A DNA stretch of 64,000 nt from Labilibaculum euxinicum (GCF_009795715.1 NZ_WTCR01000017.1:1-64000), one strand, 5' to 3'; counted from the stretch's first letter, positions 8,077 to 16,731 are shown. Numbers and translations are program-made. Notes: generated from the sequence alone by a model not told the origin.

Positions 8077-8431
8077 ATCGAGTACCAGCCACTAGGTTAT
8101 TAGTCTAGCGGAAAAACTCTCACGCCACCGGATACTTCGCAAACTCAGCATAAACCAAGCGGATTTATTCATAAAATAATTTCACAATAAGGTATTCATT
8201 AAGACTTCGCCGTAGAGCGATGACTCATAAAATCATTTATAGTAAGGTATTTGAAAAGGCTTCGCAGGAGCCCAACTATCCATGGCTCATCAAACTACCT
8301 TGCTCCCGAGGCCTCGGGACTAATGCTTCCAGGAGTCACCCCAGTGCATAAGGGACTTGCCCCCTCTGGACTTTCTTCCATAATAATTAACTACATAAAA
8401 GGACTTTTACTAAATTTACCACTCAAAGCAC
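8077..8431 (-). mobile_element. Type-B group II intron remnant (ORF-less)
   Basis: Minus strand 5' end GTGCTTTGAGTGG (8431) and 3' end GGCTGGTACTCGAT (8077). It shares the AGTCCAGAGGGGGCAAGTCC stretch and the domain V 3' strand GTATCCGGTGGCGTGAGAG with the other type-B copies, but the 5' strand of domain V is lost. A TCCCGAGGCCTCGGGA-type palindrome sits inside. It splits the core GGTACACA^AC. Confidence 0.66.
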
Positions 8432-8506
8432 ACATTGACTTATGAATCATTGGCTTGCCGTGGGCGCAACACGAGCCACGCTTCATAGCCAAAATCCGTT
8501 AGTCAC
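8432..8506 (+). other. attC-like palindromic body
   Basis: Joined to GGTACACA at 8069-8076, this makes an 83-bp site with good arms: TTGGCT with AGCCAA and CGTGG with CCACG. It ends CCGTTAGTCAC at the start of cassette 7. Its sequence differs from the bodies at 2153, 4303 and 10721, as attC sites do within one array. Confidence 0.6.
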
Positions 8507-8581
8507 AAGTGGCGATCCGTGCACAATGAAACTTAATCGATAAAATAACATGGCTACTAAATATTTTAAAATGAATGAATC

Positions 8582-10204
8582 ATGAAAATGAAAGGTATTA
8601 TTATAATATTCATTTGCATTATCTCAACGATTTCATGTAAAGAGAATGTAAAAGAAAAAATGCAGACAGGAAAGTTTGAACCTAATTGGGAATCTTTAAA
8701 ACAGTACGAAATACCTGAATGGTTTCGTGATGCCAAATTTGGTATCTGGGCACACTGGGGTCCCCAATGTCAACCCGAAGCCGGAGATTGGTATGCAAGA
8801 CATATGTATTCTCAGGGGCATTGGCAATATAAATACCATTTGGAGCATTATGGTCATCCATCCGAGTTCGGTTTTAAAGACGTTATAAATGAATGGAAAG
8901 CTGAGAAGTGGGATCCTGAAAAATTAGTTGCTTTATATAAACGAGCTGGCGCAAAATACTTTTTTGCAATGGGGAACCATCATGATAATCTTGATTTGTG
9001 GGACAGTAAATATCAGGAATGGAATTCTGTTGCTATTGGCCCCCAAAAAGATATATTGGCAGGTTGGGCTAAAGCTGCCAAAAATAATAATCTTCCCTTT
9101 GGAGTGAGTATTCATTCAGCTCATGCCTGGAGGTGGTATGAGTCATCTCAGATGGCTGATAGCGAAGGAGAATATGCAGGCATTCCTTATGATGGAAAAT
9201 TGACGAAAGAAGATGGCAAAGGTAAATGGTGGGAAGGTTTGGATCCTCAAAATTTATATGCGCAGAATCACCTGTCAAGTGCTGAGAGTGCCGATATTGG
9301 AAGCATTCATAAACAATGGAATTGGGAAAATGGTGCTACTCCTCCTTCAGAGGAATATTGCTTAAATTTTTATAACCGTACCGTAGACATGATTAACCAG
9401 TTTAATCCCGACCTAATTTATTTTGATGACACCGCATTACCATTATGGCCTGTAAGTAATGTTGGACTTGAAATAGCTGCACATTATTATAACTCAAATA
9501 TTAAACGACATGAGGGTAAGCTGGAGGCTGTTCTTTTTGGTAAAATACTTTCCGATGAACAAAAAGAATGCATGGTTTGGGATGTAGAGCGTGGTGCACC
9601 TGATACTATTCAGGAGAAACCATGGCAATCGTGCACATGTATTGGAGGTTGGCACTACGACCGCGGGATATACAACCGAGGTGGATACAAGTCAGCAAAA
9701 ACAGTCATGCAATTATTGGTCGATATTGTCAGTAAAAATGGTAATCTTTTACTGAATATTCCTGTTCGCGGCGATGGTTCTATTGATGAAAAGGAATTGA
9801 AAGTTGTGGAGGATATTACAAAATGGATGGATATTAACAGCGAATGTATTTTCGAAACCCGTCCTTGGCAAATTTATGGTGAAGGACCAAATGCAGAAAA
9901 TGCAAATCCCATTAATGCACAGGGATTTAATGAAGGTAAAGGAGAACCTTACACTTCAGAAGATATCAGGTTTACCCAAAAAGGAGATGTTCTTTATGCT
10001 GTGGTCATGGAACTACCTAGCAAAGGACAGGAGGTAATGATTAAATCATTGTCGCCTAATAACCAATATTACAGCAAAAAATTTGATCAAGTTGAGATAC
10101 TCGGAGGGAATATTATTTCATATAAATTTGATAAAGAAGGATTAAGTATTACACTTCCTGACAAAATGGATTTAATTGCTCCTATTGCATTTAAAATCCA
10201 ATAA
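8582..10204 (+). CDS. GH29 alpha-L-fucosidase, lipoprotein (cassette 7)
   Basis: A 540-residue enzyme expected to remove terminal alpha-L-fucose from glycans. The N-terminus has a lipoprotein signal with lipobox STISC. The GH29 barrel begins at WFRDAKFGIWAHWGP, continues through FAMGNHHDNLDLWDS, and carries the likely nucleophile in NPDLIYFDDT (Asp282; Asp283 follows). The later motif NGNLLLNIPVRGDGSID is typical of the family, and a beta-sandwich C-terminal domain follows. Length fits the family. It is unusually large for a cassette gene. The unit is bounded by GTTAGTCAC on the left and GTGCCTA on the right, complementary except for one base. Likely periplasmic or surface-exposed. Confidence 0.85.
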   Translation: MKMKGIIIIFICIISTISCKENVKEKMQTGKFEPNWESLKQYEIPEWFRDAKFGIWAHWGPQCQPEAGDWYARHMYSQGHWQYKYHLEHYGHPSEFGFKDVINEWKAEKWDPEKLVALYKRAGAKYFFAMGNHHDNLDLWDSKYQEWNSVAIGPQKDILAGWAKAAKNNNLPFGVSIHSAHAWRWYESSQMADSEGEYAGIPYDGKLTKEDGKGKWWEGLDPQNLYAQNHLSSAESADIGSIHKQWNWENGATPPSEEYCLNFYNRTVDMINQFNPDLIYFDDTALPLWPVSNVGLEIAAHYYNSNIKRHEGKLEAVLFGKILSDEQKECMVWDVERGAPDTIQEKPWQSCTCIGGWHYDRGIYNRGGYKSAKTVMQLLVDIVSKNGNLLLNIPVRGDGSIDEKELKVVEDITKWMDINSECIFETRPWQIYGEGPNAENANPINAQGFNEGKGEPYTSEDIRFTQKGDVLYAVVMELPSKGQEVMIKSLSPNNQYYSKKFDQVEILGGNIISYKFDKEGLSITLPDKMDLIAPIAFKIQ

Positions 10205-10314
10205 TATCAATATTTCTTGAGGTTATTACCAATTAAAAAATCCACTGTGACCTTGATACAACAATGGATTGATAACAGTATAAATATGCTGGAGAATTAA
10301 ACCGTCAGTGCCTA

Positions 10315-10720
10315 ATTGAATAGCCCGCCCCGCTGGTAATCACTAGCAGGGAGAGGCTTTCACTCCACCGGATACTTCGCAAGCTCAGCATGAACCATGC
10401 AGATCTCGTATTCGGCGGTTCATTAAGTTATGGGGAATAAGGAATCAAGTCTATTTGGCATGATTTGTTTGTAAATGTCGGGCATAGATTCATAACCGCG
10501 TTTCAGCAACCTTTCCAGAATAATAGTCGTTCTCAAAATTGGACTATTCACCATGTGTATTATTTCTGGCGTTCATGAGAGCTTCGCCGCAACCCAACCT
10601 CCTGCTCTAATGCTTCCAAGGAATCACCCCAGTGCATAAGAGACTTGCACCCTCTATACTTGCTTTCTATAAAACTTAACAACATAAAAGAACTTTTACT
10701 AAATTTACCATTCAAGGCAC
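10315..10720 (-). mobile_element. Type-B group II intron remnant with best-preserved domain V
   Basis: Minus strand 5' end GTGCCTTGAATGG (10720) and 3' end GGGCTATTCAAT (10315). Domain V is recognisable on both strands: GAACCGCCGAATAC pairs, with wobble pairs, to GTATCCGGTGGAGTG, but the terminal loop is enlarged by about 30 bases. A domain VI-like stem follows. No reverse transcriptase. It splits the core GTGCCTA^AC. Confidence 0.7.
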
Positions 10721-10848
10721 ACACACTTTGTATAAGTAATGGCAGGTGATGTGTAAATATCAAGGTTTGTAGTCCGCTCAAACAGCGTAGTAGTTTGACA
10801 GGGAATTACTACGAAATTTGCCTCTACTTATAAAATTTACCGTTAAAC
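10721..10848 (+). other. attC-like palindromic body
   Basis: About the same body as 2153-2275 and 4303-4425, with slight decay, ending TTTACCGTTAAAC at the start of cassette 8. GTTAAAC fits the GTTRRRY consensus exactly. Confidence 0.55.
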
Positions 10849-10914
10849 GTCATGTTAAGTCAAATTGAGAATTCCTGAAATTATTATAGCTTACATTAAA
10901 AAAAAAGAGAAAAC

Positions 10915-11484
10915 ATGTCAACAAGTAGAAAAGACTTCATCAAAAAACTTTGTGTATCTGGAACTTGTCTATGCGGATTTAGTTCTATTATGCTAACAGC
11001 TAAGGGTAACGACAACACAAATACCGAAACAACAAGTCAAAATGAAGGCAATCAATTAATTCAAGAATGGATATCGAATGTACTATCAAACTTAGATATA
11101 GAAATAGATAAAGAGTTAATAAGAGGAGTTCTAAAAAAATCATCTATTGTACATTATAACAACCTGAAAATGGATGAAATGCTATCCAATTATATCGGTG
11201 ATTTAGACAAATTCATTAATTTTATTGAGGATAAATGGAATTGGAAGATTGATTACAATAAAACTACTAAAACATTAATTGCAGACGAAAATAAGAACCA
11301 TTGTGTTTGTCCAATCTCGAATCATGAAAAAGGAATTAATTCATCTGCAATGTGTTTTTGTTCTGAGGGATTTGCTGAAAAAATGTTTTCTACTGTCGCC
11401 GGGATTCCTGCATCGGCAGAAGTTATTTCATCAATTAGAAGAGGAGATGATAGTTGCAAATACAAGATAAAATTTCAGGATTGA
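10915..11484 (+). CDS. Exported protein with CxC and CFC cysteine motifs (cassette 8)
   Basis: A 189-residue protein. The start MSTSRKDFIKKLCVSGTCLCGFSS resembles a Tat or lipoprotein-like export signal (an SRKDF motif before a short hydrophobic, Cys-rich stretch). The C-terminal half contains CVCP and later MCFCSEGFAEKMFSTVAG, then DSCKYKI: a conserved-looking cysteine set that could bind metal or form disulfides. It resembles DUF6144-type proteins of Bacteroidota, but I am not certain. Sole gene of the last recognisable cassette; no right-hand core complementary to GTTAAAC is visible downstream. Confidence 0.55.
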   Translation: MSTSRKDFIKKLCVSGTCLCGFSSIMLTAKGNDNTNTETTSQNEGNQLIQEWISNVLSNLDIEIDKELIRGVLKKSSIVHYNNLKMDEMLSNYIGDLDKFINFIEDKWNWKIDYNKTTKTLIADENKNHCVCPISNHEKGINSSAMCFCSEGFAEKMFSTVAGIPASAEVISSIRRGDDSCKYKIKFQD

Positions 11485-11520
11485 TAAAGAATTGAATAAA
11501 TCACAAACTTAAAATGAGTG

Positions 11521-11612
11521 GTGATATGGTTTCGAAAGCTTTCGGGATTACCATACTGGAATAATCATCCTCCTGTGTGTGTCACAAATTCCTGTCACGG
11601 GCGTTTCATATT
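11521..11612 (-). repeat. Dispersed 90-bp repeat, copy 2 (inverted)
   Basis: The reverse complement matches 7906-7995 along most of its length: TATGAAACGCCC, TGACACACACAGG, GATGATTATTCCAG, and the CCCGAAAGCTTTCG hairpin. It closes the cassette region and may mark the boundary of the array. Confidence 0.6.
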
Positions 11613-11627
11613 AAGTATTTTATTATT

Positions 11628-11635
11628 TAATTTTG
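11628..11635 (+). promoter_or_regulatory. Possible -7 box (TAATTTTG)
   Basis: Exact match to the Bacteroidota -7 consensus TAnnTTTG, 13 bases before the start codon of the FemAB-like gene. The -33 TTG is not clear and the leader would be very short, so this is tentative. Confidence 0.3.
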
Positions 11636-11648
11636 TAACAAAAAAAGG

Positions 11649-12752
11649 ATGATTTGTAATTTAGAGAAGAAAGATATAGAAGAATTTAAGACTACAAATA
11701 TATTACCTCAAACTCCTTTCTGGGCACGCGTAAAAAGAAATCAAGGATTTATTCCAAAGGGATTTGAGTTGACAATCTCAAAGGATTTATTATTTAGCAC
11801 AGCTAACTCTTTGGAAAAAAAAAGTGAAGATTTATTGGTTTTAATCAAGTACGTAGATAATGTTAATTGTTTTGCATACATCCCATACGGGCCAAAATTA
11901 GAACCTGCATTTGAAAATCAAGGATTATTTTTAGAACAATTATCTGAATCTATAAAACCATTTCTTCCACCAAACTGCATTTTTATTCGTTACGATTTGA
12001 TTTGGGAGAATCAGTGGGCACTTGAAGAGGAGTATTTTGACAATCATGGAAATTGGATAGGACCACCACCAAGTGCAACTCAGGAATACCGACTAAATTT
12101 TAATACGGCTAATTGGAATTTACACAAAAGCATAGAGGACAATTTGCCAAAAAATACCTTTTTTCTTGATTTGACTTTAAAAGACCAGGATTTGCTCAAT
12201 AATATGAGATACAATACTAGGTATAACGTAAAAAAAGCAAATAAGAAAGGAATCAGAGTACTTGAATATGGTATTGACCATATGGGACAATGGTATAAAT
12301 TGTATCAAGAAACAGCTATGCGTCATAACATGCCGTTGCAAAATCAAGAATACTTTGCGGCCATATTAAAAAATCAGGACAACAGTAAAAAAGGAGTAAG
12401 CGTTAAAATGTTAATGGCTGATTTTGGCGGTAGTTTTCTTTCATCAATGTTTTTGGTTTTATCAAAAAAACGGGGAACATATTTATATGGAGCATCTACA
12501 TCCTGTAAAAATAACTTAATGGCAAGCTATTCTTTGCAATGGGAGTCGATACGAATTGCAAAAGAATGGGGATGTTCTGAATATGATATGTTTGGTTCTG
12601 CTCCTAACTTAAATCAGGCTCATCCTTTACATGGAGTTCATATTTACAAGAAAGGATTTGGTGGAAATATATACCATAGAATGGGATGTTGGGATTATCC
12701 GTACAATAAAAAGTTGTATAATTTATATCGGGTACAAGAGATCAAAAAATAA
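11649..12752 (+). CDS. FemAB/FemX-like peptidoglycan bridge or aminoacyl transferase
   Basis: A 367-residue cytoplasmic protein of the FemAB superfamily (two GNAT-like domains). Characteristic segments are TPFWARVKRNQGF near the N-terminus, YNTRYNVKKANKKGIRV in the middle, LYGASTSCKNNLMASYSLQWESIRIAKEWGC split over the second domain, and HGVHIYKKGFGGN near the end. Family members transfer amino acids from aminoacyl-tRNA to lipid II, or carry out related N-acyl transfers. In Bacteroidota the exact acceptor is usually unknown. It lies outside the cassette array, is transcribed alone, and starts with ATG at 11649 after an A-rich GG site. Confidence 0.75.
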   Translation: MICNLEKKDIEEFKTTNILPQTPFWARVKRNQGFIPKGFELTISKDLLFSTANSLEKKSEDLLVLIKYVDNVNCFAYIPYGPKLEPAFENQGLFLEQLSESIKPFLPPNCIFIRYDLIWENQWALEEEYFDNHGNWIGPPPSATQEYRLNFNTANWNLHKSIEDNLPKNTFFLDLTLKDQDLLNNMRYNTRYNVKKANKKGIRVLEYGIDHMGQWYKLYQETAMRHNMPLQNQEYFAAILKNQDNSKKGVSVKMLMADFGGSFLSSMFLVLSKKRGTYLYGASTSCKNNLMASYSLQWESIRIAKEWGCSEYDMFGSAPNLNQAHPLHGVHIYKKGFGGNIYHRMGCWDYPYNKKLYNLYRVQEIKK

Positions 12753-12891
12753 TTTGTGTTTATGTATTTTCTCAGCTATGGATACTAAGAATAGTTGCCA
12801 AGCATAGTACGTGTGAGCGTGCAGATAATTGTCGTAAGATATGAAAGTAAAGATTAACATGCTTACGACATCTACATTAAACCAAATCACA

Positions 12892-13614
12892 ATGAATACA
12901 AACAGCCTTGCCCTCATCCTGTTCTTTCTGCTAACGGGATGTGCTCATCAGGGAGTCTATAACATCAAACAATTAAACGTAAAGCCCATAAACAAGGAAT
13001 TGAGAAGAACTATACTGCAAAGTGATTCGTACGAATTACAAATGACTCCCGATGGAATGTTTCAACGGCAAATGGTGTTCGATGTGCAATTCAAAAACAC
13101 CTCAGCAGATAGCCTGATTATTGATCCCTCACAATTTACATATTGTCCTGTTTATCCAAAAAATTACGTTTCTACAGATCAAATACATGTGCAATGTGTC
13201 AATCCGGATGCAGCACTTGAACAAATGCGGGAAAACAAGACAAACTTAATCGCTGCAAAAAATCCATATAGCTTAAAAGATAAGAGTATTGGAGATATAC
13301 TAACCGATGGATTAATTGAAGGCTCAATTAATCTTATTTTTGGGATCGATACAGATGATGAAAACTATGAAACCTGGGAAGAGAAAGAGCTTGCCTGGAA
13401 CAAAGAAAAGGAAAGTGAATTAAAATCAATTGCTGCGAATATTGATTTTTTGGAGAACAAGGCATTGCTGAAAACAACCTTGCCTCCCAATAAGACAATT
13501 GGTGGCAAAATACTTTTCCCAATTGAAACAAAGGCAAGTCAAATACAAATAATTTTGCCTGTTGGAAACCAATCGGATACAGTTTGTTTCAAGCAAACTA
13601 TTGATTGGTATTGA
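12892..13614 (+). CDS. Hypothetical lipoprotein
   Basis: A 240-residue protein starting MNTNSLALILFFLLTGC, a lipoprotein signal with lipobox LTGC. The body has a beta-rich segment (QRQMVFDVQFKNTSADSLIIDPSQF) like a domain of extracellular interaction proteins, then a Lys/Glu-rich region (WEEKELAWNKEKESELKS), and a final beta segment with PPNKTIGGKILFPIE. I do not recognise a named family. The start at 12892 is preferred over the in-frame ATG at 12841 because it places the signal peptide at the N-terminus. Tail-to-tail with the following minus-strand gene. Confidence 0.6.
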   Translation: MNTNSLALILFFLLTGCAHQGVYNIKQLNVKPINKELRRTILQSDSYELQMTPDGMFQRQMVFDVQFKNTSADSLIIDPSQFTYCPVYPKNYVSTDQIHVQCVNPDAALEQMRENKTNLIAAKNPYSLKDKSIGDILTDGLIEGSINLIFGIDTDDENYETWEEKELAWNKEKESELKSIAANIDFLENKALLKTTLPPNKTIGGKILFPIETKASQIQIILPVGNQSDTVCFKQTIDWY

Positions 13615-13689
13615 CCGGAACAATTACTCACATTTACAGCCGTATTTGCATACGCTTATTCAAGTTCAACCATTCCGGATCACCCTCTG

Positions 13690-16600
13690 CTAAAACGCAC
13701 TCAACGAAAAGGATATCAACAAATTAGCAAACATGCTACCCGTTTGATCCTCATATCCGACACGAATACCCAAATCGACAGGAGCCGAAAAGCGAAGTAC
13801 ATGCAAATCGGTACTTAGCTCAGCACCAAAAGATGTGAATGCATCATTATAGGCAAATAGATTCTGATTTACATCTGATACTTTTCCTTTCTGATATCCG
13901 TAATCTACAAAAGCGTTCATCTTTATTCGTTTAAAATAAGCCAATGGTCCCATATTCCAGTCTGGATAAAACAGAGGCAATGCATAATCAAAGCCTGTCG
14001 AAAAAATATCCTTACCATAAATATCAGTCATTCCTCGCGGACTTTTAATCATATTTGAAAAACGGGAATTGTAGCTGGAACGGTTTTGGTATCCGCCATA
14101 CAATTTAATACCATGATGCTTCACAAATCCAGGGAAATACAAGTGCCCTTCGGCCGACCAGGTTTCACCCAGTTTTGAATCGCCAAATGGTGTGTGACGA
14201 TAGTTCAGTTCCAATACTTGTGCCCATTGATACTGCACATCGCGCGGAGCCGTTTTTGAAATGTTATAGGCAAAAATCTGATACTCCATGATCTCCTGAG
14301 TAATATTTTTACCGCCAAAATCATACTCCCCTAATCCTAATGAATTCGTTTGGGTAGTAGCCAAAGGAGTATATTTTATATTGGCCAGCTTTGCCAAATT
14401 GTAGGTTACCTTAGGGATAATGCGTGTGGAATATTTTCCTCCTGAAAGATCGAACGGCAACTTGATACTATTCTCCCATCCCCATTGTTTTAATGTGCGA
14501 TACACTAAGATTGTGTCTTTCTGAAGAGGTGATATTCTATTTGCCTCCATCGCAAACTGCGCTTCCTTATTCCCCACAGTCAGTTTTGAGTCGATAATTG
14601 GAAACCATCCCTGATAAGACATGTTCACATAAAACTGCCCGTTTTTATAGCCCTGTTCTTTCTTATACCCTACGGTAGTCAACAAAGTACTCAACTTATT
14701 TTGAGAAGCCACAGATACGCCAATATCAGATTCCTGTTCCAGTCCATCGATAAACAGAGGTGCCCAGGAATGAAAATTAAACAAATGGCCCAATTTCGAA
14801 TAGTTCTTCACCTCGAAACGGCCCAAATTTGTTGTATCAGGAGCTAATTTTTCGCTCAATTGCTCAGATAGACTTTCTGCCAATTCGAATGACGAATAAT
14901 CACTCTCCCACTCTTTCCAATTACTAACCCGGTAATCTGTCTTTACAGGCAAATAGCCATCGGATGTGTAATCGGAATAGTAAAGTTGATTACCATTCGC
15001 ATGCAGATCGCGTGCACCAAACCTTGATGATGTTACCTGATAAACTTTTCTACTCGATTTATCAAAAACAAACACATTATCGATTCCCGTGAAACTTGCA
15101 GTGAAAAAGATATGATCATGACTTACCTCTAGCTGAGATATTTCCTGTTTCCCTGAAGAAAACAAGCAGGTTCTGTTTCCTGTATTTACATCGAGAGATA
15201 CCAATTTCTTTCCTTTTTTATTCAACAAAATGCATACTATCGATTGGTTCCCATCCCACTTTGGTGATAAAATAAACTCACCTTTTCCAGCATCAATTCG
15301 TTGTTCGATCAGCTTACTTTCAGCATCGATTATTACCAGATGATTATCACCCAATTCATCTGTTTCAACTGCAGCAATCTGCTTCCCATCCTTTGAAAAA
15401 GCCGGTGCAAACAAAGAGTTTTTGTTGTTAATTTTGCTTCTCTTTTTTGATTTGGTATCATAAATTACCAAAACACTTTTATCGGCTTTTTCCCAACGCA
15501 AATGCTCTTTCCGTTCCGACCAAATCAGTTTTCCGTTTTTGTAGTCAAACCCTGTATTAAAATCGTATCCGGGCACGAACAATTTCTCTTGTTTTCCTTC
15601 TTTACTGATTTTCTCAAAATAAGCAGCATCAGCCAAACCTTCTTTCAGTACAATTACTTCACCCGATTCGTTAACATGGGGAAAGCGTTTGTTGGTATAT
15701 ATTCCCTCACGATTTGCCAATGGCACAAAATCAGTCAAATTCAATTGAGCATCCTGCACTTCCCATTCCCATTGCAATTCCTTCATGGTATCGTAATACA
15801 ACATCAGCTTGCCGTCGGCCCGGGTATTTTTCTCTTTTACCTGTTCCCAATCAATATCCTCTACCTTTATTCCTTTGGCAAAAATCTCTTTTTGTTTTTC
15901 TGATAACGAATCGAATACAGCATCCCGTTTCCCATTCATTCCCTGCTTAATTCCATCAGCAAAACTGGTAATCCCTATAGGTCTTCGCCCAACTCTATTC
16001 AGTGTTTTTTCCCACAATTCATCTCCGTAATGTATTCTTGCTTTACCCACCAAATAGTAACCCAATTTGTAACGATCGGTTGCATAATCCTGATACGATC
16101 CGTTGATTGCCTTATCGTAAGAATAATTTCCTTTTTCAATCAATTGAGCCCGCAGTTCCTGCTCGAAAAACGGCAGGCGTCCCCGCCCCGATTCGCTTAA
16201 AGCAGTTTCAGTACAAACCGCATCGCCTTCCAAAAACCAGGGAGGCAAATACAGCCCAACCACAACTACGGTAGATTGCTGACCAAATACATAGTTCAAA
16301 AAGCGCGTAAATCCTTGTTCTAATTTATCCATCTGAATAACATGCCGGAATTCATGAGTGGTTACATGATCAATCCAAACCTGAGCATCATTATCGGGTG
16401 CAGAAGTATTATAAACATCCATTCGCTTCGGAGCCCAAGCTACCATACCATTTGTGGTTGCACTTTGGGTATGCACTACAACAGAAAACTTTTTAGGTTG
16501 ATGTTGGAGATCCTTCCCTCCCTTTAAGAGTAAATCCTGAAAAATGGCTGCCATATATCCGGCCTTTTGTTCGTAACCTTCAGGAAATATAATTTGAAAA

Positions 16601-16731
16601 TCCTTCGTATTAATTTGTTTCCAGTTTATGGAAGCAGGGTCTTGTCCCGTACTAAAATATTGCCCCTTGGCAAGGCTGTAAGTTGTTATCAAACAAAAGA
16701 AAACAAAACATATTCTAACAAATTTCATCAT
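13690..16731 (-). CDS. Surface zinc-metallopeptidase-like protein with beta-propeller and C-terminal barrel
   Basis: A 1013-residue exported protein with an N-terminal signal peptide (MMKFVRICFVFFCLITTYSLAKG). Residues about 30-290 form a peptidase-MA-like region with the zinc motif HEFRH (126-130) and a downstream WFLEGDAVCTE, whose acidic residue would be the third ligand. Residues about 330-620 contain WD40/TolB-like propeller blades (for example YDTKSKKRSKI, FAPAFSKDGKQIAAVE, SPKWDGNQSIV). The C-terminal 350 residues resemble an outer-membrane barrel, ending in FANLLISFSLSAF with a terminal Phe. This three-part layout is known in Bacteroidota surface proteins of undetermined substrate. 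Single-gene unit, convergent with the lipoprotein gene. Confidence 0.72.
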   Translation of the reverse strand: MMKFVRICFVFFCLITTYSLAKGQYFSTGQDPASINWKQINTKDFQIIFPEGYEQKAGYMAAIFQDLLLKGGKDLQHQPKKFSVVVHTQSATTNGMVAWAPKRMDVYNTSAPDNDAQVWIDHVTTHEFRHVIQMDKLEQGFTRFLNYVFGQQSTVVVVGLYLPPWFLEGDAVCTETALSESGRGRLPFFEQELRAQLIEKGNYSYDKAINGSYQDYATDRYKLGYYLVGKARIHYGDELWEKTLNRVGRRPIGITSFADGIKQGMNGKRDAVFDSLSEKQKEIFAKGIKVEDIDWEQVKEKNTRADGKLMLYYDTMKELQWEWEVQDAQLNLTDFVPLANREGIYTNKRFPHVNESGEVIVLKEGLADAAYFEKISKEGKQEKLFVPGYDFNTGFDYKNGKLIWSERKEHLRWEKADKSVLVIYDTKSKKRSKINNKNSLFAPAFSKDGKQIAAVETDELGDNHLVIIDAESKLIEQRIDAGKGEFILSPKWDGNQSIVCILLNKKGKKLVSLDVNTGNRTCLFSSGKQEISQLEVSHDHIFFTASFTGIDNVFVFDKSSRKVYQVTSSRFGARDLHANGNQLYYSDYTSDGYLPVKTDYRVSNWKEWESDYSSFELAESLSEQLSEKLAPDTTNLGRFEVKNYSKLGHLFNFHSWAPLFIDGLEQESDIGVSVASQNKLSTLLTTVGYKKEQGYKNGQFYVNMSYQGWFPIIDSKLTVGNKEAQFAMEANRISPLQKDTILVYRTLKQWGWENSIKLPFDLSGGKYSTRIIPKVTYNLAKLANIKYTPLATTQTNSLGLGEYDFGGKNITQEIMEYQIFAYNISKTAPRDVQYQWAQVLELNYRHTPFGDSKLGETWSAEGHLYFPGFVKHHGIKLYGGYQNRSSYNSRFSNMIKSPRGMTDIYGKDIFSTGFDYALPLFYPDWNMGPLAYFKRIKMNAFVDYGYQKGKVSDVNQNLFAYNDAFTSFGAELSTDLHVLRFSAPVDLGIRVGYEDQTGSMFANLLISFSLSAF

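Larger units (their letters stand above)
125..11484 (+). mobile_element. Integron-like gene cassette array (no integrase seen)
   Basis: Eight successive single-gene units, all on the + strand, are separated by recombination-site blocks. Cassette starts and ends are reverse complements of each other, as expected for attC core sites: 125 (GTTAGCAAAC) with 1733-1740 (GTTTGCTA); 3080 (GTTGTGCACA) with 4020-4026 (GTGCACA); 4426 (GTTAGCACC) with 5152-5158 (GGTGCTA); 5662 (GTTAGCT) with 6963-6967 (AGCTA); 7314 (GTTGTGTGCC) with 8069-8076 (GGTACACA); 8499 (GTTAGTCAC) with 10308-10314 (GTGCCTA). The second cassette (about 2276-2955) matches only partly. The last one (from 10843) has no recognisable right core. 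No integrase, attI or cassette promoter is inside the window; they may lie to the left of position 1. The pairing is read directly; calling it an integron array is inference. Confidence 0.72.

Noticed and set aside
125-11484. Integron integrase or attI within the window
   Set aside because: No tyrosine recombinase frame of the expected length exists in 1-13 kb; the platform, if any, is outside.
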